In this document: piece after piece, positions 1-10,736 of the stretch | How positions within the stretch are numbered: position 1 is the stretch's first letter | Layout: every line of letters begins with the position of its first letter | Assembly: GCA_018623155.1 (NCBI GenBank) | Contig: JAAZVZ010000008.1 | Coordinates: forward strand, 1-64,000 | Direction of reading: 5' to 3' | Source: Glaciecola sp. | GTDB lineage: Bacteria; Pseudomonadota; Gammaproteobacteria; Enterobacterales; Alteromonadaceae | Length of the DNA: 64,000 bases | Translations under genes and position numbers: made by a program | Notes under the pieces: generated by a model | What the model was told of the DNA's origin: nothing | Seen by the model: only the letters and a program-made list of their open reading frames with translations | Database searches by the model: none

Positions 1-27
1 ATTAACTATACCTAATAAGTATTTTAT

Positions 28-579
28 ATGGATTTTTTTAATTCAGAATTTGCGCAACAACAGCTCAGTGGTAATCGAGAGATACTGTATCGTTTATTAA
101 CCAAGTTTATTGATGAATATCAAAATGCAGAGTCAGAAATTAAAGAAATGATTGAGAAGCATAATTTTACTTCTGCTCACATGCTCATACACACGTTAAA
201 AGGCGTATCAGGAAACCTGGGGTTGGAGCAACTTCACGACTTTTGCAAACATACAGAAAGCCTAGCACGAGATAAGCGTTTACAGCCATGTGATGTCAAT
301 GAGTTAACTAGCCTTATTGCCGAAACTACAAAACACCTAAACCAGTTTATGAATGAAGCGGTTTCAGACAAACCTTTGGTAAATACCACTCAGAAACCCA
401 CTGTCGACTCCAAAACAAAACTATTGGAGTTCCTGAGCAAAAACCAATTTATACCATTTGATAAACTTGAACATCTATTAGCTACTTTAACCGCTGAGGA
501 AACCGACATACAGCAACTCCGTGAATCTATTCAAATCTTGGACTATGAAAAAGCACTTGGTATAATCGAAAAAATTTGA
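28..579 (+). CDS. Hpt (histidine phosphotransfer) domain protein
   Basis: ORF 183 aa; Hpt-type motif 'AHMLIHTLKGVSGNLGLEQLHDFCKHTE' with phospho-acceptor His in HTLKG. Confidence 0.8.
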   Translation: MDFFNSEFAQQQLSGNREILYRLLTKFIDEYQNAESEIKEMIEKHNFTSAHMLIHTLKGVSGNLGLEQLHDFCKHTESLARDKRLQPCDVNELTSLIAETTKHLNQFMNEAVSDKPLVNTTQKPTVDSKTKLLEFLSKNQFIPFDKLEHLLATLTAEETDIQQLRESIQILDYEKALGIIEKI

Positions 580-595
580 TTTTTGTGACCCCATT

Positions 596-1270
596 TTGCT
601 CGAAGTACTGTTCGACCATTTAGACTTTGTTGTCTTAAACAAACCTCCTGAAATGACAATGCACAGGAGCTCTCATTCGGCATATCCCGCACTATTCGAT
701 TGTACTGGTATTCAATCCAGTTGGCATTTAGTTCATCGACTTGATGACGTCACTAGCGGATGTCTGATTATGGCTAAACACCCCGATGCTGCCGCGATGT
801 TTACAACAATGTTTGCGTCACAATCTATACAAAAAACCTACCTCGCATTATCTGCACATAAAGGTAAACGCAAAATGGGCTGGGTCAAAGGCGATATGCA
901 CAATCGCAGAGATGGTTTATGGTTGCTCAAAGAAACCAATAACAACCCAGCAATCAGTTATTTTATTCGAAAACCCGGTCCAAACTCATTAAAAGCCTTT
1001 TGGGTACAACCTTATACAGGTAAAACCCATCAAATAAGAGCCGCATTAAAAAGCAATGGCGCAAGTATTCTAGGTGATATTCAATATGGGGGAGCTAAGT
1101 CAGACCGTATGTACCTTCATGCCTATGCAATATCATTTGCATGGAGAGGTTTAGAGTACAATCTAACCGCTCCGGTACAGTATGGAGATAACTTTTTATC
1201 CAGGGAACCCCTTTTCTGGCAACAACAATTTGAAGAAGTTAATCAATTATGGCCACAAAAACTAAGATAA
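596..1270 (+). CDS. RluA/TruC-family tRNA/rRNA pseudouridine synthase
   Basis: 'WHLVHRLDDVTSGCLIMAKH' matches the HRLD catalytic motif; 'GKTHQIRAALKSNGASILGDIQYGG' C-terminal motif; TTG start. Confidence 0.85.
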   Translation: MLEVLFDHLDFVVLNKPPEMTMHRSSHSAYPALFDCTGIQSSWHLVHRLDDVTSGCLIMAKHPDAAAMFTTMFASQSIQKTYLALSAHKGKRKMGWVKGDMHNRRDGLWLLKETNNNPAISYFIRKPGPNSLKAFWVQPYTGKTHQIRAALKSNGASILGDIQYGGAKSDRMYLHAYAISFAWRGLEYNLTAPVQYGDNFLSREPLFWQQQFEEVNQLWPQKLR

Positions 1271-2151
1271 ACCTAATTGGGCAGGGGTGCATAAGTAGTT
1301 TAATCGCAACGCGCTGTTGTTGTGAAAAGCTGCGTTTTACCCAGTTTGCTCGGACACCAGAGTCGCTCACAGTTGAACATCTCACATATGGCAAGATTCA
1401 TTTACCTATCCCACAACAACTCAATCAAGACACACGATTAGATGATATTGTTATTTTGCCATTAAAGGCTTATGCCATAACGACTGTTTTACAACAATTA
1501 CAAGCTGTTATTGAGCCAACGTGTTGTATTGTATTGTTGCACAATGGTCTTGGCACAATCGAAATCGCAAAACAACTTTATCCTAACAATCACATCGTTG
1601 CAGCGATTACAAACACCGCAGCATTCCGAAGCAACAAGACAATAAAACACACTGGCCATGGCAGTACATACTTTGGCACTGTACACAGCGGTAATATCAG
1701 CACAGCAACGATAGAACACCATTATTCAATGCTTGAGAAAGCGTTGTATGATGCTCAAATGCTTACTGAGATTTTGCCAGCACTGTGGACAAAGTTAGCG
1801 GTGAATGCCGTTATTAATCCTTTAACTGCGATACATGATTTGCAAAATGGGGGGTTATCTGCACCGAGCTATGTCAAACTCATAAATCAAATATTAAGTG
1901 AAATATTGACTCTCGCCAAAGCTAAACAGATAAATATTGACCATTCAACTCTATTAAAAACGGTCAATACAGTGATCTACGATACGCAAGACAATTTTTC
2001 ATCAATGCAACAAGATATTGAGCATGGACGTCGAACTGAAATCGATCACATCAACGGTTATATTGTGCAACAAGCGGAAAAGATGGGGTTGCAAGTCCCA
2101 ACAAACAAGCGGTTGTGGTTAGATATCCAAAAACTCGAAGGCCATTTATAA
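1249..2151 (+). CDS. panE: 2-dehydropantoate 2-reductase
   Basis: ketopantoate reductase fold motifs ('LHNGLGT', 'LWTKLAVNAVINPLTAI', 'RTEIDHINGYIV'); overlaps the end of the previous ORF by 22 nt. Confidence 0.85.
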   Translation: MATKTKINLIGQGCISSLIATRCCCEKLRFTQFARTPESLTVEHLTYGKIHLPIPQQLNQDTRLDDIVILPLKAYAITTVLQQLQAVIEPTCCIVLLHNGLGTIEIAKQLYPNNHIVAAITNTAAFRSNKTIKHTGHGSTYFGTVHSGNISTATIEHHYSMLEKALYDAQMLTEILPALWTKLAVNAVINPLTAIHDLQNGGLSAPSYVKLINQILSEILTLAKAKQINIDHSTLLKTVNTVIYDTQDNFSSMQQDIEHGRRTEIDHINGYIVQQAEKMGLQVPTNKRLWLDIQKLEGHL

Positions 2152-2208
2152 AGGCGATTCAAAAAAGCCCCAACTCAAGGTCGAGGCTTAGTTTGATGAC
2201 AGTTTGTG

Positions 2209-3759
2209 CTACGCTTCATTATCCTGAGACAGTGGCTTCATATGAGGGAAAAGGATCACATCCTTAATAGTCGGACTGTCACTGAATAACATCACCAAAC
2301 GGTCAATACCAATTCCTTCTCCAGCCGTTGGCGGCAGCCCGTATTCCAATGCACGAATATAATCGTCATCAAAATGCATGGCTTCATCGTCACCTGCGTC
2401 TTTTTCTTCAACCTGCTTGGCGAAACGCGCAGCTTGGTCTTCAGCATCATTGAGCTCAGAAAAACCATTAGCCAGTTCACGACCACCAACGAAAAACTCA
2501 AAACGGTCAGTGACAAAAGGATTGTCATCATTGCGACGTGCCAGAGGAGAGACTTCCCATGGGTATTGAGTGATGAACGTCGGCTGATCCAGTTGTTCTT
2601 CTGCGGTCGCTTCAAAAATTTCGCACAGGTATTTACCCGCCCCCCAAATACCATCAATCTCAGGCTCTTTAATGTGCAACTGCTTTGCCATTGCTTTGAG
2701 TTCATCAAGATGGTTTTCAGGATCATTGATTGCATCAGCGTTCGCTTCTGGCCAATATTTTAAAATCGCATCGCCCATACTCAAGCGTTGGAATGGCTGA
2801 CCAAAATCATAGGTTTTGGTTTCAACCACCTCCCCTTCAGAGTTTTTGATGGTATTGATTACCTTAGTTGTCCCTAATACATCTTGTGCAAGAGTCCGTA
2901 ACATATCTTCGGTTAGATTCATTAAGTCTTGATAATCTGCATAAGCCTGATAAAACTCAATCATCGTAAATTCTGGATTGTGGCGAGTGGATAAACCCTC
3001 GTTACGGAAATTACGGTTAATTTCAAATACGCGCTCAAAACCACCCACAACTAAGCGTTTCAAATATAACTCAGGTGCAATACGCAAATACATATCAATA
3101 TCTAAGGCATTGTGATGCGTCACAAATGGCTTCGCTGTCGCGCCACCAGGAATGACTTGTAACATTGGCGTTTCCACTTCCATGAAGTCACGCTGGACCA
3201 AGAAGTTGCGGATCCCATTGACGATCTTACTGCGCATATGGAACGTCGCACGCGTTTCAGGCGAGGTAATCAAATCCACATAACGCTGACGGTATTTGGT
3301 TTCTTGATCAGACAGTCCATGAAACTTTTCAGGTAATGGACGCAGTGACTTGGTCAATAACTGATACTGGGCCATATTGACGTACAAATCACCTTTTCCA
3401 GATTTGTGCAAATCACCTTTCACACCAATAATGTCACCAATATCGAGTTGGCCGTATTGAGCTTTTATCGCTTTTTGGGTGTCTTTATCAGCATAAGCCT
3501 GAATTTGTCCTGTCATATCTTGTAACAACAAAAACGGACCACGTTTCGCCATGATACGACCGGCAATACTGATTTGATTTCCTTCTTGCTCTAAGGTTTC
3601 TTTATCTTTTTCACTGTGCGCGGCTTGTACATCCGCCGCATAAAATTCCCTGCGGAAATTATTGGGAAAGCCATTTGCGGAACAGTTTTCACGGATCTGT
3701 GCAAGTTTAGCGCGTCGTTCGGCTATGAGTTTGTTTTCATCTTGAGTGGGTGCAGTCAT
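2209..3759 (-). CDS. lysS: lysyl-tRNA synthetase, class II
   Basis: '[23 protein letters not shown]', '[26 protein letters not shown]' class II aaRS motifs; likely start at internal ATG ([11 protein letters not shown]) at 3759 rather than 3822. Confidence 0.95.
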   Translation of the reverse strand: MTAPTQDENKLIAERRAKLAQIRENCSANGFPNNFRREFYAADVQAAHSEKDKETLEQEGNQISIAGRIMAKRGPFLLLQDMTGQIQAYADKDTQKAIKAQYGQLDIGDIIGVKGDLHKSGKGDLYVNMAQYQLLTKSLRPLPEKFHGLSDQETKYRQRYVDLITSPETRATFHMRSKIVNGIRNFLVQRDFMEVETPMLQVIPGGATAKPFVTHHNALDIDMYLRIAPELYLKRLVVGGFERVFEINRNFRNEGLSTRHNPEFTMIEFYQAYADYQDLMNLTEDMLRTLAQDVLGTTKVINTIKNSEGEVVETKTYDFGQPFQRLSMGDAILKYWPEANADAINDPENHLDELKAMAKQLHIKEPEIDGIWGAGKYLCEIFEATAEEQLDQPTFITQYPWEVSPLARRNDDNPFVTDRFEFFVGGRELANGFSELNDAEDQAARFAKQVEEKDAGDDEAMHFDDDYIRALEYGLPPTAGEGIGIDRLVMLFSDSPTIKDVILFPHMKPLSQDNEA

Positions 3760-3772
3760 GTGGCTTCCTACT

Positions 3773-4871
3773 TTACAGGCCTGATTTGAGGCTAGCTTCA
3801 ATAAATTTATCGAGATCACCATCCAACACTGCTTGAGTGTTGCGATTCTCTACTCCGGTGCGCAAATCTTTAATACGCGAATCATCTAGGACATAAGAAC
3901 GAATTTGACTGCCCCAGCCAATATCCGATTTACTATCTTCTAGTGCTTGTTTTTCTGCGTTTTGTTTTTGTAATTCAAACTCATAAAGCTTTGCTTTGAG
4001 CTGTTTGAATGCTTGATCTTTGTTTTTGTGTTGTGAGCGATCGTTTTGACATTGTACCACGATATTGGTCGGTAAGTGTGTGATCCGAACCGCTGAATCC
4101 GTTCGGTTTACGTGCTGGCCACCTGCCCCCGACGCTCGATAGGTATCAATGCGCAAATCGGCTGGGTTGATTTCAATATCAATATCATCATCAATCTCAG
4201 GATACACAAAGGCAGAAGCAAAAGACGTATGACGTCGATTACCACTGTCAAACGGAGATTTTCGAACTAAGCGATGAACGCCGGTTTCAGTTCTCAACCA
4301 GCCAAAAGCATACTCACCACCAAAACGGATGGTGGCGGATTTGATCCCCGCAACATCGCCATCTGAGACTTCAATTAACTCGGTTTTAAAGCCATGTTCT
4401 TCTCCCCAACGCAAATACATGCGCAAAAGCATATTCGCCCAGTCTTGAGCCTCTGTCCCGCCAGAACCAGATTGAATATCGACATAACAGTCATTGCTGT
4501 CGTTCGGACCTGAAAACATTCGGCGAAATTCCAGTATTTCAAGTTGTGAGAGTAAATCTTGTAATTCAGATTGTGCTTCGGCAAACGTATCTTCATCCTC
4601 TGCTTCAACAGCTAACTCTAGAAGTCCCTCGACATCTTCAGTACCTTGAGTCAGATTGGAGATCGTATCGACAATTTGCTCTAGGGTATTCTTTTCTTTA
4701 CCCAGAGCTTGTGCTTTATCGGGTTCGTTCCATATAGCAGGATCTTCTAACTCGCGGGAGACTTCTTCGAGACGCTCGGCTTTACTATCGAGGTCAAAGA
4801 TACCCCCTAAGCGCATTAGTACGCTCGCGAATATCAGCAATAGCTTGAGTAATGGGGTTTGTTTCAAACAT
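3773..4871 (-). CDS. prfB: peptide chain release factor 2, expressed through programmed +1 frameshift
   Basis: '[19 protein letters not shown]' GGQ motif; zero frame ATG at 4871 reads [28 protein letters not shown], then +1 frame [11 protein letters not shown]... Confidence 0.95.
4793..4808 (-). promoter_or_regulatory. RF2 programmed frameshift signal (AGGGGG SD-like element, TAT CTT TGA C slippery/stop)
   Basis: minus strand reads AGGGGGTATCTTTGAC; in-frame UGA at 4796..4794. Confidence 0.95.
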
Positions 4872-4964
4872 GATAAGTCAACGTAAAAAGACCGAAAATA
4901 TTGGACGCGGATAGTAGCGGATTTTCGGTCAAATTCCTAGTTAATATCGGGATTTTGTGATGCG

Positions 4965-5537
4965 TTACCCTTTTATAGCCGTTGTAAATTGTACCAACTG
5001 TGCGCCTAGGTCATGGCACTTAGAGCGTGTTTTATCATCGCTCACTAAGCCTTGCTCATCAATAAGAGTGTGAACTTTACTAAATGCCTGTTGGGCAGGG
5101 TGAACGTGCATACCCAAATTTCCCAACAACATGCGCAAACTCACTAACCCACGTAAACCGCCCAATGCACCGGGTGATGCCCCCATTAGCAGCGCGGTTT
5201 TACCACGAAATGCGGCCAATGGTTTTTCCCCATCCGCTCCGCGTGATGCCCAATCAATCGCGTTTTTCAATGCCGCACTGTAACTTGAATTGTACTCTGG
5301 AGACGCGATCAAAAAACCGTCATGGCCAATCAGTAAATCCTTAAATGCTTGCGCAGTTGCTGGCATCCCCTGCTCAGCTTCCAAATCTTCGTTAAACAGT
5401 GGGGATAAATAGTCCTTTAACTGCACGATGGTCACCTCTGCACCAGCTTGGACTGCGCCTTGTGCTGCCGCTGCAACAACAGATTGATTATAAGAAGCCT
5501 TGCGTAAACTGCCACTGAAAGCGAGAATTTTGATCAT
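4965..5537 (-). CDS. NADPH-dependent FMN reductase / NAD(P)H oxidoreductase
   Basis: 'FSGSLRKASYNQSVV', 'SPEYNSSYSAALKNAIDWASR' flavodoxin-like FMN reductase motifs. Confidence 0.85.
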   Translation of the reverse strand: MIKILAFSGSLRKASYNQSVVAAAAQGAVQAGAEVTIVQLKDYLSPLFNEDLEAEQGMPATAQAFKDLLIGHDGFLIASPEYNSSYSAALKNAIDWASRGADGEKPLAAFRGKTALLMGASPGALGGLRGLVSLRMLLGNLGMHVHPAQQAFSKVHTLIDEQGLVSDDKTRSKCHDLGAQLVQFTTAIKG

Positions 5538-5594
5538 CTGATTATCCTTTTTAATAAGCTTGTATGGTATACGCTATATATCTACCACACGATT

Positions 5595-5624
5595 AAAAAA
5601 GCGACTTAGAAAAGTCGCTTTTTT
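5595..5624. terminator. rho-independent terminator (symmetrical, downstream of argS)
   Basis: AAAAAAGCGACTT-AGAA-AAGTCGCTTTTTT perfect 13-bp stem with A/T flanks. Confidence 0.9.
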
Positions 5625-5630
5625 GGTGCA

Positions 5631-7352
5631 TCACATTCTGTCTAAAGTTTCAATCCCTAGACATCCTAACCCATGCCCAAGTGTATTTTGCGTCAAAGCA
5701 CTCAGCTGCAAACGAGATGCTCTGACGTCACTTGCAACACCCTCTTTTAGGATAGGACAGGCCTCATAAAACTTCATGTACAAGGCTGCCAGTTCGTATA
5801 AATACGTACACAAGACGTGTGGAGTCGCTTCCACTGCAACCGTCTCAAGGCTATCTTGATATTGCAATAATTTTACAACCAGGGCTTTTTCAGCATCTTC
5901 ATTGATTGCAATTGAAGCTTGAGTATCAACCTCGCCTGCTTTGTTGAAAATACTTTGAATACGAGTGAATGCATATTGTAAATAAGGTGCTGTATTTCCC
6001 TCAAAACTTAACATTGTATCCCAGTCAAAGACATAATCTGTGGTTCTTGCTTTGGCCAAATCCGCATACTTAACGGCGCCAATACCAATTTTGTGTGCCA
6101 TTTCATCTGCATTCTCAAGCTCAGGGTTGCGCGTTTGAATCAGTGAGGCAGCCCGCTCAACGGCTTCATCCAACAAATCTACAAGCTTGACGGTATCACC
6201 AGAACGGGTTTTAAATGGTTTGCCATCTTTTCCGAGCATCATACCAAATGGACAATGTTGATATTCTTGAGATGCTTCAATAAAACCGGCTTTGCGCGCT
6301 ACGATTTCGGTTTGCTTAAAATGCAACGCCTGGCGAGCATCGGTAAAGATCAACGTTCTATCAGCATGCAATTGAGTATTGCGGTAGCGAATGGCAGCCA
6401 AATCTGTGGTCGCGTACAAATACCCTCCACCTGATTTTTGTACAATGTACACCGCTGGCTTACCATTTTTATCGGCAAGTTCTTCAAGAAAAACCACTTT
6501 TGCACCCGCATCTTCCACTGCAACACCTTGTTGTATCAAGGCATCAATCACATTGGCGAGATCATTATTGTAAGCACTTTCGCCCATGACATCTTTTCTG
6601 GTTAAACTCACAGATAATTTGTCATAGACTTCTTGCGAATGCGCGATGCTGATATCAATGAAGTTTTGCCATAATGCTAGGCAATGAGTATCGCCTCCCT
6701 GTAACTTCACAACATAATCGCGAGCTCGGTCGGCAAACCCTTCTTCGTTGTCAAAGCGCACCTTGGCTGCACGATAAAAATCTTCCAAATCAGATAACGC
6801 CGTTTCCGCCACTTTATCAGCCGCCAATTCATCACTTAGGTGCGCCAATAACATGCCAAATTGGGTACCCCAATCGCCCATATGATTCTGACGAATCACC
6901 TTGTGCCCCATAAATTCTAACACTCGAACTACCGCATCACCGATGATAGTGGAACGCAAATGTCCGACATGCATTTCTTTGGCTAAATTCGGAGAAGAGT
7001 AATCCACAACGATTGTGTGAACCTGTGCTTGGGCTATACCAAGACGTTCGTCATTAAGGGCTTCTGTGGCAGCTTGTGCCAACCACTGAGGGTGCAAGTG
7101 GATATTGATAAACCCAGGACCGGCAATTTCCAATTGACTGGCCATATCACTTAACTCAACGGTATCGAGGATCTGCTGTGCAGTGTCACGTGGATTTTTT
7201 TTCATCGATTTTGCCAATGCCATCGCACCGTTGAACTGATATTCACCAAATTCAGGGCGCGTTGACTTACCCACAGGTACGGGCGCATCTGGATGCCCAA
7301 GCTGAATCAATGCGTCTTGAAAACGCGTTGCGATAAGTTGTTGAATGTTCAT
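5631..7352 (-). CDS. argS: arginyl-tRNA synthetase
   Basis: 'DYSSPNLAKEMHVGHLRSTIIGDAV' HIGH-type (HVGH) motif, 'FGMMLGKDGKPFKTRSGDTVKL'. Confidence 0.95.
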   Translation of the reverse strand: MNIQQLIATRFQDALIQLGHPDAPVPVGKSTRPEFGEYQFNGAMALAKSMKKNPRDTAQQILDTVELSDMASQLEIAGPGFINIHLHPQWLAQAATEALNDERLGIAQAQVHTIVVDYSSPNLAKEMHVGHLRSTIIGDAVVRVLEFMGHKVIRQNHMGDWGTQFGMLLAHLSDELAADKVAETALSDLEDFYRAAKVRFDNEEGFADRARDYVVKLQGGDTHCLALWQNFIDISIAHSQEVYDKLSVSLTRKDVMGESAYNNDLANVIDALIQQGVAVEDAGAKVVFLEELADKNGKPAVYIVQKSGGGYLYATTDLAAIRYRNTQLHADRTLIFTDARQALHFKQTEIVARKAGFIEASQEYQHCPFGMMLGKDGKPFKTRSGDTVKLVDLLDEAVERAASLIQTRNPELENADEMAHKIGIGAVKYADLAKARTTDYVFDWDTMLSFEGNTAPYLQYAFTRIQSIFNKAGEVDTQASIAINEDAEKALVVKLLQYQDSLETVAVEATPHVLCTYLYELAALYMKFYEACPILKEGVASDVRASRLQLSALTQNTLGHGLGCLGIETLDRM

Positions 7353-7385
7353 AAGTTCTTTTCTCTAAATGCTAAGTGTTAGCGC

Positions 7386-8975
7386 TTACTGTTCGCGAGT
7401 CGCAGCAAAGGTAATATCAGGATGACGTTCTTGTGCGAGGGATAGATTCACCATAGTGGGCGCAATATACGTTAAATTATCCCCCCCATCGAGGGCAACA
7501 TTGGCTTCGGCTTTGCGCTTTATGTTGTCGACATCCTTATCCGAACCATAGATCCATCGTGCTGTGGCAACATTAACATGTTCGTAAATCGCGTCTACAT
7601 TGTACTCCGCTTTAAGACGAGCTACGACCACATCAAACTGAAGTACACCGACCGCACCGACTATCAAATCGTTGTTCGCGAGAGGGCGAAACACTTGTAC
7701 GGCACCCTCTTCGGATAGCTGAATAAGCCCTTTTTGTAATTGCTTCATTTTAAGCGGATCTTTAAGGCGTATTCGCTTAAACAGCTCTGGAGCAAAGTTG
7801 GGGATCCCCGTAAAACGAAAATCCTCACCAGACGTAAACGTATCGCCAATACGAATAGAACCATGATTGTGCAGTCCGATGATATCACCAGCATACGCCT
7901 CTTCTAATAACGCTCTATCTCCTGCCAAAAAGGTTAATGCATCAGACACCCTGACGTCCTTATTGATTCGAGTATGGCGCATTTTCATGCCTTTTTCGTA
8001 TTTGCCGGAGACAATTCGACAAAACGCAATACGGTCACGATGTTTAGGGTCCATATTGGCTTGGATTTTAAATACAAACCCACTAAATTTGGCATTATCT
8101 GCAGCCACATTGGTGTCTTTGTCTGTTTCGCGAGATTGTGGCGCGGGTGCCCAGGCCGTCAGGCCGTCCAACATGTGATCCACACCAAAGTTCCCCAACG
8201 CAGTACCAAAAAATACGGGGGTTAATTGCCCTTCTAAAAACATCTCTTGATCAAATTCATTCGATGCGCCCATAACAAGTTCTAACTCTTCGCGAAGTTG
8301 TGTCGCTAAATCACTGGTCACAGCTTCGTCTAACTCAGGGTTATCCAGGCCTTTGATAATACGCACATCTTGAATGGTATGACCTTGACCTGTGGCATAC
8401 AAAATGGTTTCGTCACGGTGGAGGTGATACACACCTTTAAATAGCTTACCACAGCCGATTGGCCAAGTTATTGGAGCACAGGCGATATCCAATTCATTTT
8501 CGACTTCATCCAAAAGCTCCATTGGATCGCGGATATCGCGGTCAAGTTTGTTCATAAATGTAATGATGGGCGTGTCGCGTAAACGTGTGACTTCCATGAG
8601 TTTACGAGTACGATCCTCAACCCCTTTTGCAGCATCAATGACCATTAAACACGAGTCCACTGCCGTCAGTGTTCGATAAGTATCTTCAGAGAAGTCTTCG
8701 TGCCCAGGTGTATCCAGGAGGTTGACTAGATGCTCTCCATATGGAAATTGCATCACGGAGGTGGAAACCGAGATCCCACGTTCTTTTTCCATCTCCATCC
8801 AGTCCGATTTAGCGTGTTGACCTGATTTTTTACCTTTAACGGTACCGGCTTTTTGCAAAGCGTTTCCAAATAACAGCACTTTTTCAGTAATTGTGGTTTT
8901 ACCCGCATCCGGATGCGAAATAATAGCGAAAGTCTTTCGCTTGTTGATTTCTTCTAGAAAATTGGCATTTGCCAT
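7386..8975 (-). CDS. prfC: peptide chain release factor 3 (GTPase)
   Basis: '[21 protein letters not shown]' G1, '[19 protein letters not shown]' G3, 'FMNKLDRD' G4. Confidence 0.95.
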   Translation of the reverse strand: MANANFLEEINKRKTFAIISHPDAGKTTITEKVLLFGNALQKAGTVKGKKSGQHAKSDWMEMEKERGISVSTSVMQFPYGEHLVNLLDTPGHEDFSEDTYRTLTAVDSCLMVIDAAKGVEDRTRKLMEVTRLRDTPIITFMNKLDRDIRDPMELLDEVENELDIACAPITWPIGCGKLFKGVYHLHRDETILYATGQGHTIQDVRIIKGLDNPELDEAVTSDLATQLREELELVMGASNEFDQEMFLEGQLTPVFFGTALGNFGVDHMLDGLTAWAPAPQSRETDKDTNVAADNAKFSGFVFKIQANMDPKHRDRIAFCRIVSGKYEKGMKMRHTRINKDVRVSDALTFLAGDRALLEEAYAGDIIGLHNHGSIRIGDTFTSGEDFRFTGIPNFAPELFKRIRLKDPLKMKQLQKGLIQLSEEGAVQVFRPLANNDLIVGAVGVLQFDVVVARLKAEYNVDAIYEHVNVATARWIYGSDKDVDNIKRKAEANVALDGGDNLTYIAPTMVNLSLAQERHPDITFAATREQ

Positions 8976-9071
8976 GTCTCGTTGTTCCTAATCTTACGCT
9001 GACTGAGCGCTTCATTTATGCCGAGTATTTTAGCAAAATTACTGCACACAGTGAATGATTCTTGATTGTAA

Positions 9072-9422
9072 CTAAGCCTTCTTCACAAACTTAGCCGTGA
9101 CCATCATTTCGCCTGCCCCATCGACGCGGCAATCTAATTCGTGGTCTTTGGCGTCTTTAATGCGTCGAATCATCAATTTGGTGCCGACTTTTATCACCTG
9201 TGAACTGCCCTTAATTTTGAGGTCTTTTACTACAGTCGCTTTATCACCTTCCTGCAACACAGTGCCATTAGCATCCTTTGCTGTAATGTTATTTTCATCA
9301 GCAAGCACTTTAGGATCCCATTCATATCCGCACATGGAACACACTATAAGAGCGCGATCTTCGTAGGAGTACTCAGATTGACATTGTGGGCATGGGGGGA
9401 GTTCAGAGGCGGAAGACATCAA
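9072..9422 (-). CDS. PhnA/YjdM-family zinc-ribbon protein
   Basis: 'CPQCQSEYSYEDRALIVCSMCGYEWDP' and 'DANGTVLQEGDKATVVKDLKIKGSSQVIKVGTK'. Confidence 0.85.
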   Translation of the reverse strand: MMSSASELPPCPQCQSEYSYEDRALIVCSMCGYEWDPKVLADENNITAKDANGTVLQEGDKATVVKDLKIKGSSQVIKVGTKLMIRRIKDAKDHELDCRVDGAGEMMVTAKFVKKA

Positions 9423-9498
9423 TATAGTTTCTCAAAATACAAAAACAAAATTATATCACGCCTGTACAAAATAAGCTGTGCATCAATTGCACAATTCC

Positions 9499-9969
9499 TT
9501 ACATGGTTGCGAGCGGATAATGACACATCACAAAACCGTCTTCTCTACCTTCATCGATAGGATAGTAACCTTTACGCACATCGATGTGTACAAAGCCCAT
9601 TTTCTGGTACAGGTGAATCGCATTGTGATTCGATGCTCTTACTTCAAGCCATATTTCATTTACTGCATATGCTTGAGCTCGATGCAATAAGTCATTCAAT
9701 AAACAATGTCCAAGGCCTTGTCCTTGATTTAACGGATTGACTACGATTTCCATAAGCGACCATTCCTTGTGCTCACCAACGGCCACTTCGTGAACAATAT
9801 AAAAACCTTGAAGTAAATTGTACTCAAATACCCCTATGGCTTGGTAAGGGGATGATAAGCAGGATAGAAAAGTATCAAAGGACCACGCATGCAATTGAGC
9901 ATCTCGCATAATATTATATGCCCTCATGGTGTCCTGCTCACCCAAAAGAAGGCATTGCCTACTGTTCAT
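9499..9969 (-). CDS. rimI: ribosomal protein S18-alanine N-acetyltransferase (GNAT)
   Basis: 'IVVNPLNQGQGLGHCLLNDLL', 'WLEVRASNHNAIHLYQKMGF' GNAT/RimI motifs. Confidence 0.85.
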   Translation of the reverse strand: MNSRQCLLLGEQDTMRAYNIMRDAQLHAWSFDTFLSCLSSPYQAIGVFEYNLLQGFYIVHEVAVGEHKEWSLMEIVVNPLNQGQGLGHCLLNDLLHRAQAYAVNEIWLEVRASNHNAIHLYQKMGFVHIDVRKGYYPIDEGREDGFVMCHYPLATM

Positions 9970-10210
9970 GGGAGTATTGACAATAGGCCGCCCAGATATC
10001 GCGTTTTTGTTGTGCAGACGGAATTGCTGGTAATGAAAGCATAGCGTCTTTTAGCGCCACTGTTTGCGAAACCACAAAGTGAAATGATGGCATAGCAACT
10101 TGTAGATCGCTCAGCATTGGCTCAGAATCAAAGGCTTGTATAGTCGGGTCTTTATAAACATGACGGGCTATGCCCATCGCATCTAATATAGCCGTTTGAT
10201 AAGAATTCAT
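9959..10210 (-). CDS. short HolD-like protein (putative DNA polymerase III psi subunit)
   Basis: overlaps rimI 5' end as holD does in E. coli; C-terminal 'RDIWAAYCQYSHEQ' resembles the HolD C-terminus; only 83 aa. Confidence 0.45.
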   Translation of the reverse strand: MNSYQTAILDAMGIARHVYKDPTIQAFDSEPMLSDLQVAMPSFHFVVSQTVALKDAMLSLPAIPSAQQKRDIWAAYCQYSHEQ

Positions 10211-10281
10211 AACCTATAGTGAAGTGTTTTTTGTCATATTTAAATCATAACAAATTATCTAAACCACAACCAAGACATTCG

Positions 10282-10734
10282 TTAAAAGGCTTCGATTGTC
10301 CATTCTCCAACCGCTACTTCACTGACCCTCACTTTGGTCCCAGCATTTAGTGGTACCGCTGATACTAAACGCCACTCGATCCCCGAATATTTATATGTCA
10401 CGTGACTCTCAAGTGCCACATCTTGAGCAAGTACAAAGGTAAAGCCAACAAGATCAGAGGACACAGGTGAATCATCGCGTTGATTTTGAAGATTTTTAAA
10501 AGGTTTCCACAACCCCGCAGTCAACACCCCGGTCAAAATCGCAACGACCAATACAGCATCCAACATCTCTGGTGGGAGTAAACCAACATAGACCGCAATG
10601 GCTGTCAAAATTAAGGCACAGCCAAGCATAAACAATACAATCGTAGATAAACTTAAGACGACGACTTCAATAATGAGCATTGAGATCCCCAAAATGAATA
10701 GTGTTTCCGCTAAGTTCTCAGTGAATATACTCAT
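10282..10734 (-). CDS. NfeD-family membrane protein
   Basis: N-terminal hydrophobic helices plus C-terminal OB-like 'SGIEWRLVSAVPLNAGTKVRVSEVAVGEWTIEAF'; paired with stomatin-like gene. Confidence 0.85.
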   Translation of the reverse strand: MSIFTENLAETLFILGISMLIIEVVVLSLSTIVLFMLGCALILTAIAVYVGLLPPEMLDAVLVVAILTGVLTAGLWKPFKNLQNQRDDSPVSSDLVGFTFVLAQDVALESHVTYKYSGIEWRLVSAVPLNAGTKVRVSEVAVGEWTIEAF

Positions 10735-10736
10735 AG

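Noticed and set aside
28-579. Hpt protein as the phosphorelay component of the Syp-like locus
   Set aside because: About 14 kb away behind many housekeeping genes; no sequence evidence of linkage.
2158-2195. Terminator between panE and lysS (AAGCC...GGCTT)
   Set aside because: Stem short with a long imperfect loop and weak U tract; not strong enough to call.
2292-2763. ORFs antisense to or out of frame with lysS (2292-2735 -, 2374-2763 +, 2378-2569 +)
   Set aside because: Fully inside lysS, no recognisable domains; spurious.
3760-3822. N-terminal extension of lysS ([21 protein letters not shown])
   Set aside because: Overlaps the prfB 3' end; standard LysS start is the internal ATG at 3759.
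4965-5537. FMN reductase as part of a sulfur/alkanesulfonate operon
   Set aside because: No ssu-type neighbours; isolated gene between prfB and argS.
7867-8225. ORFs 7867-8178 and 7974-8225 on + strand
   Set aside because: Antisense to prfC with no family features; spurious.
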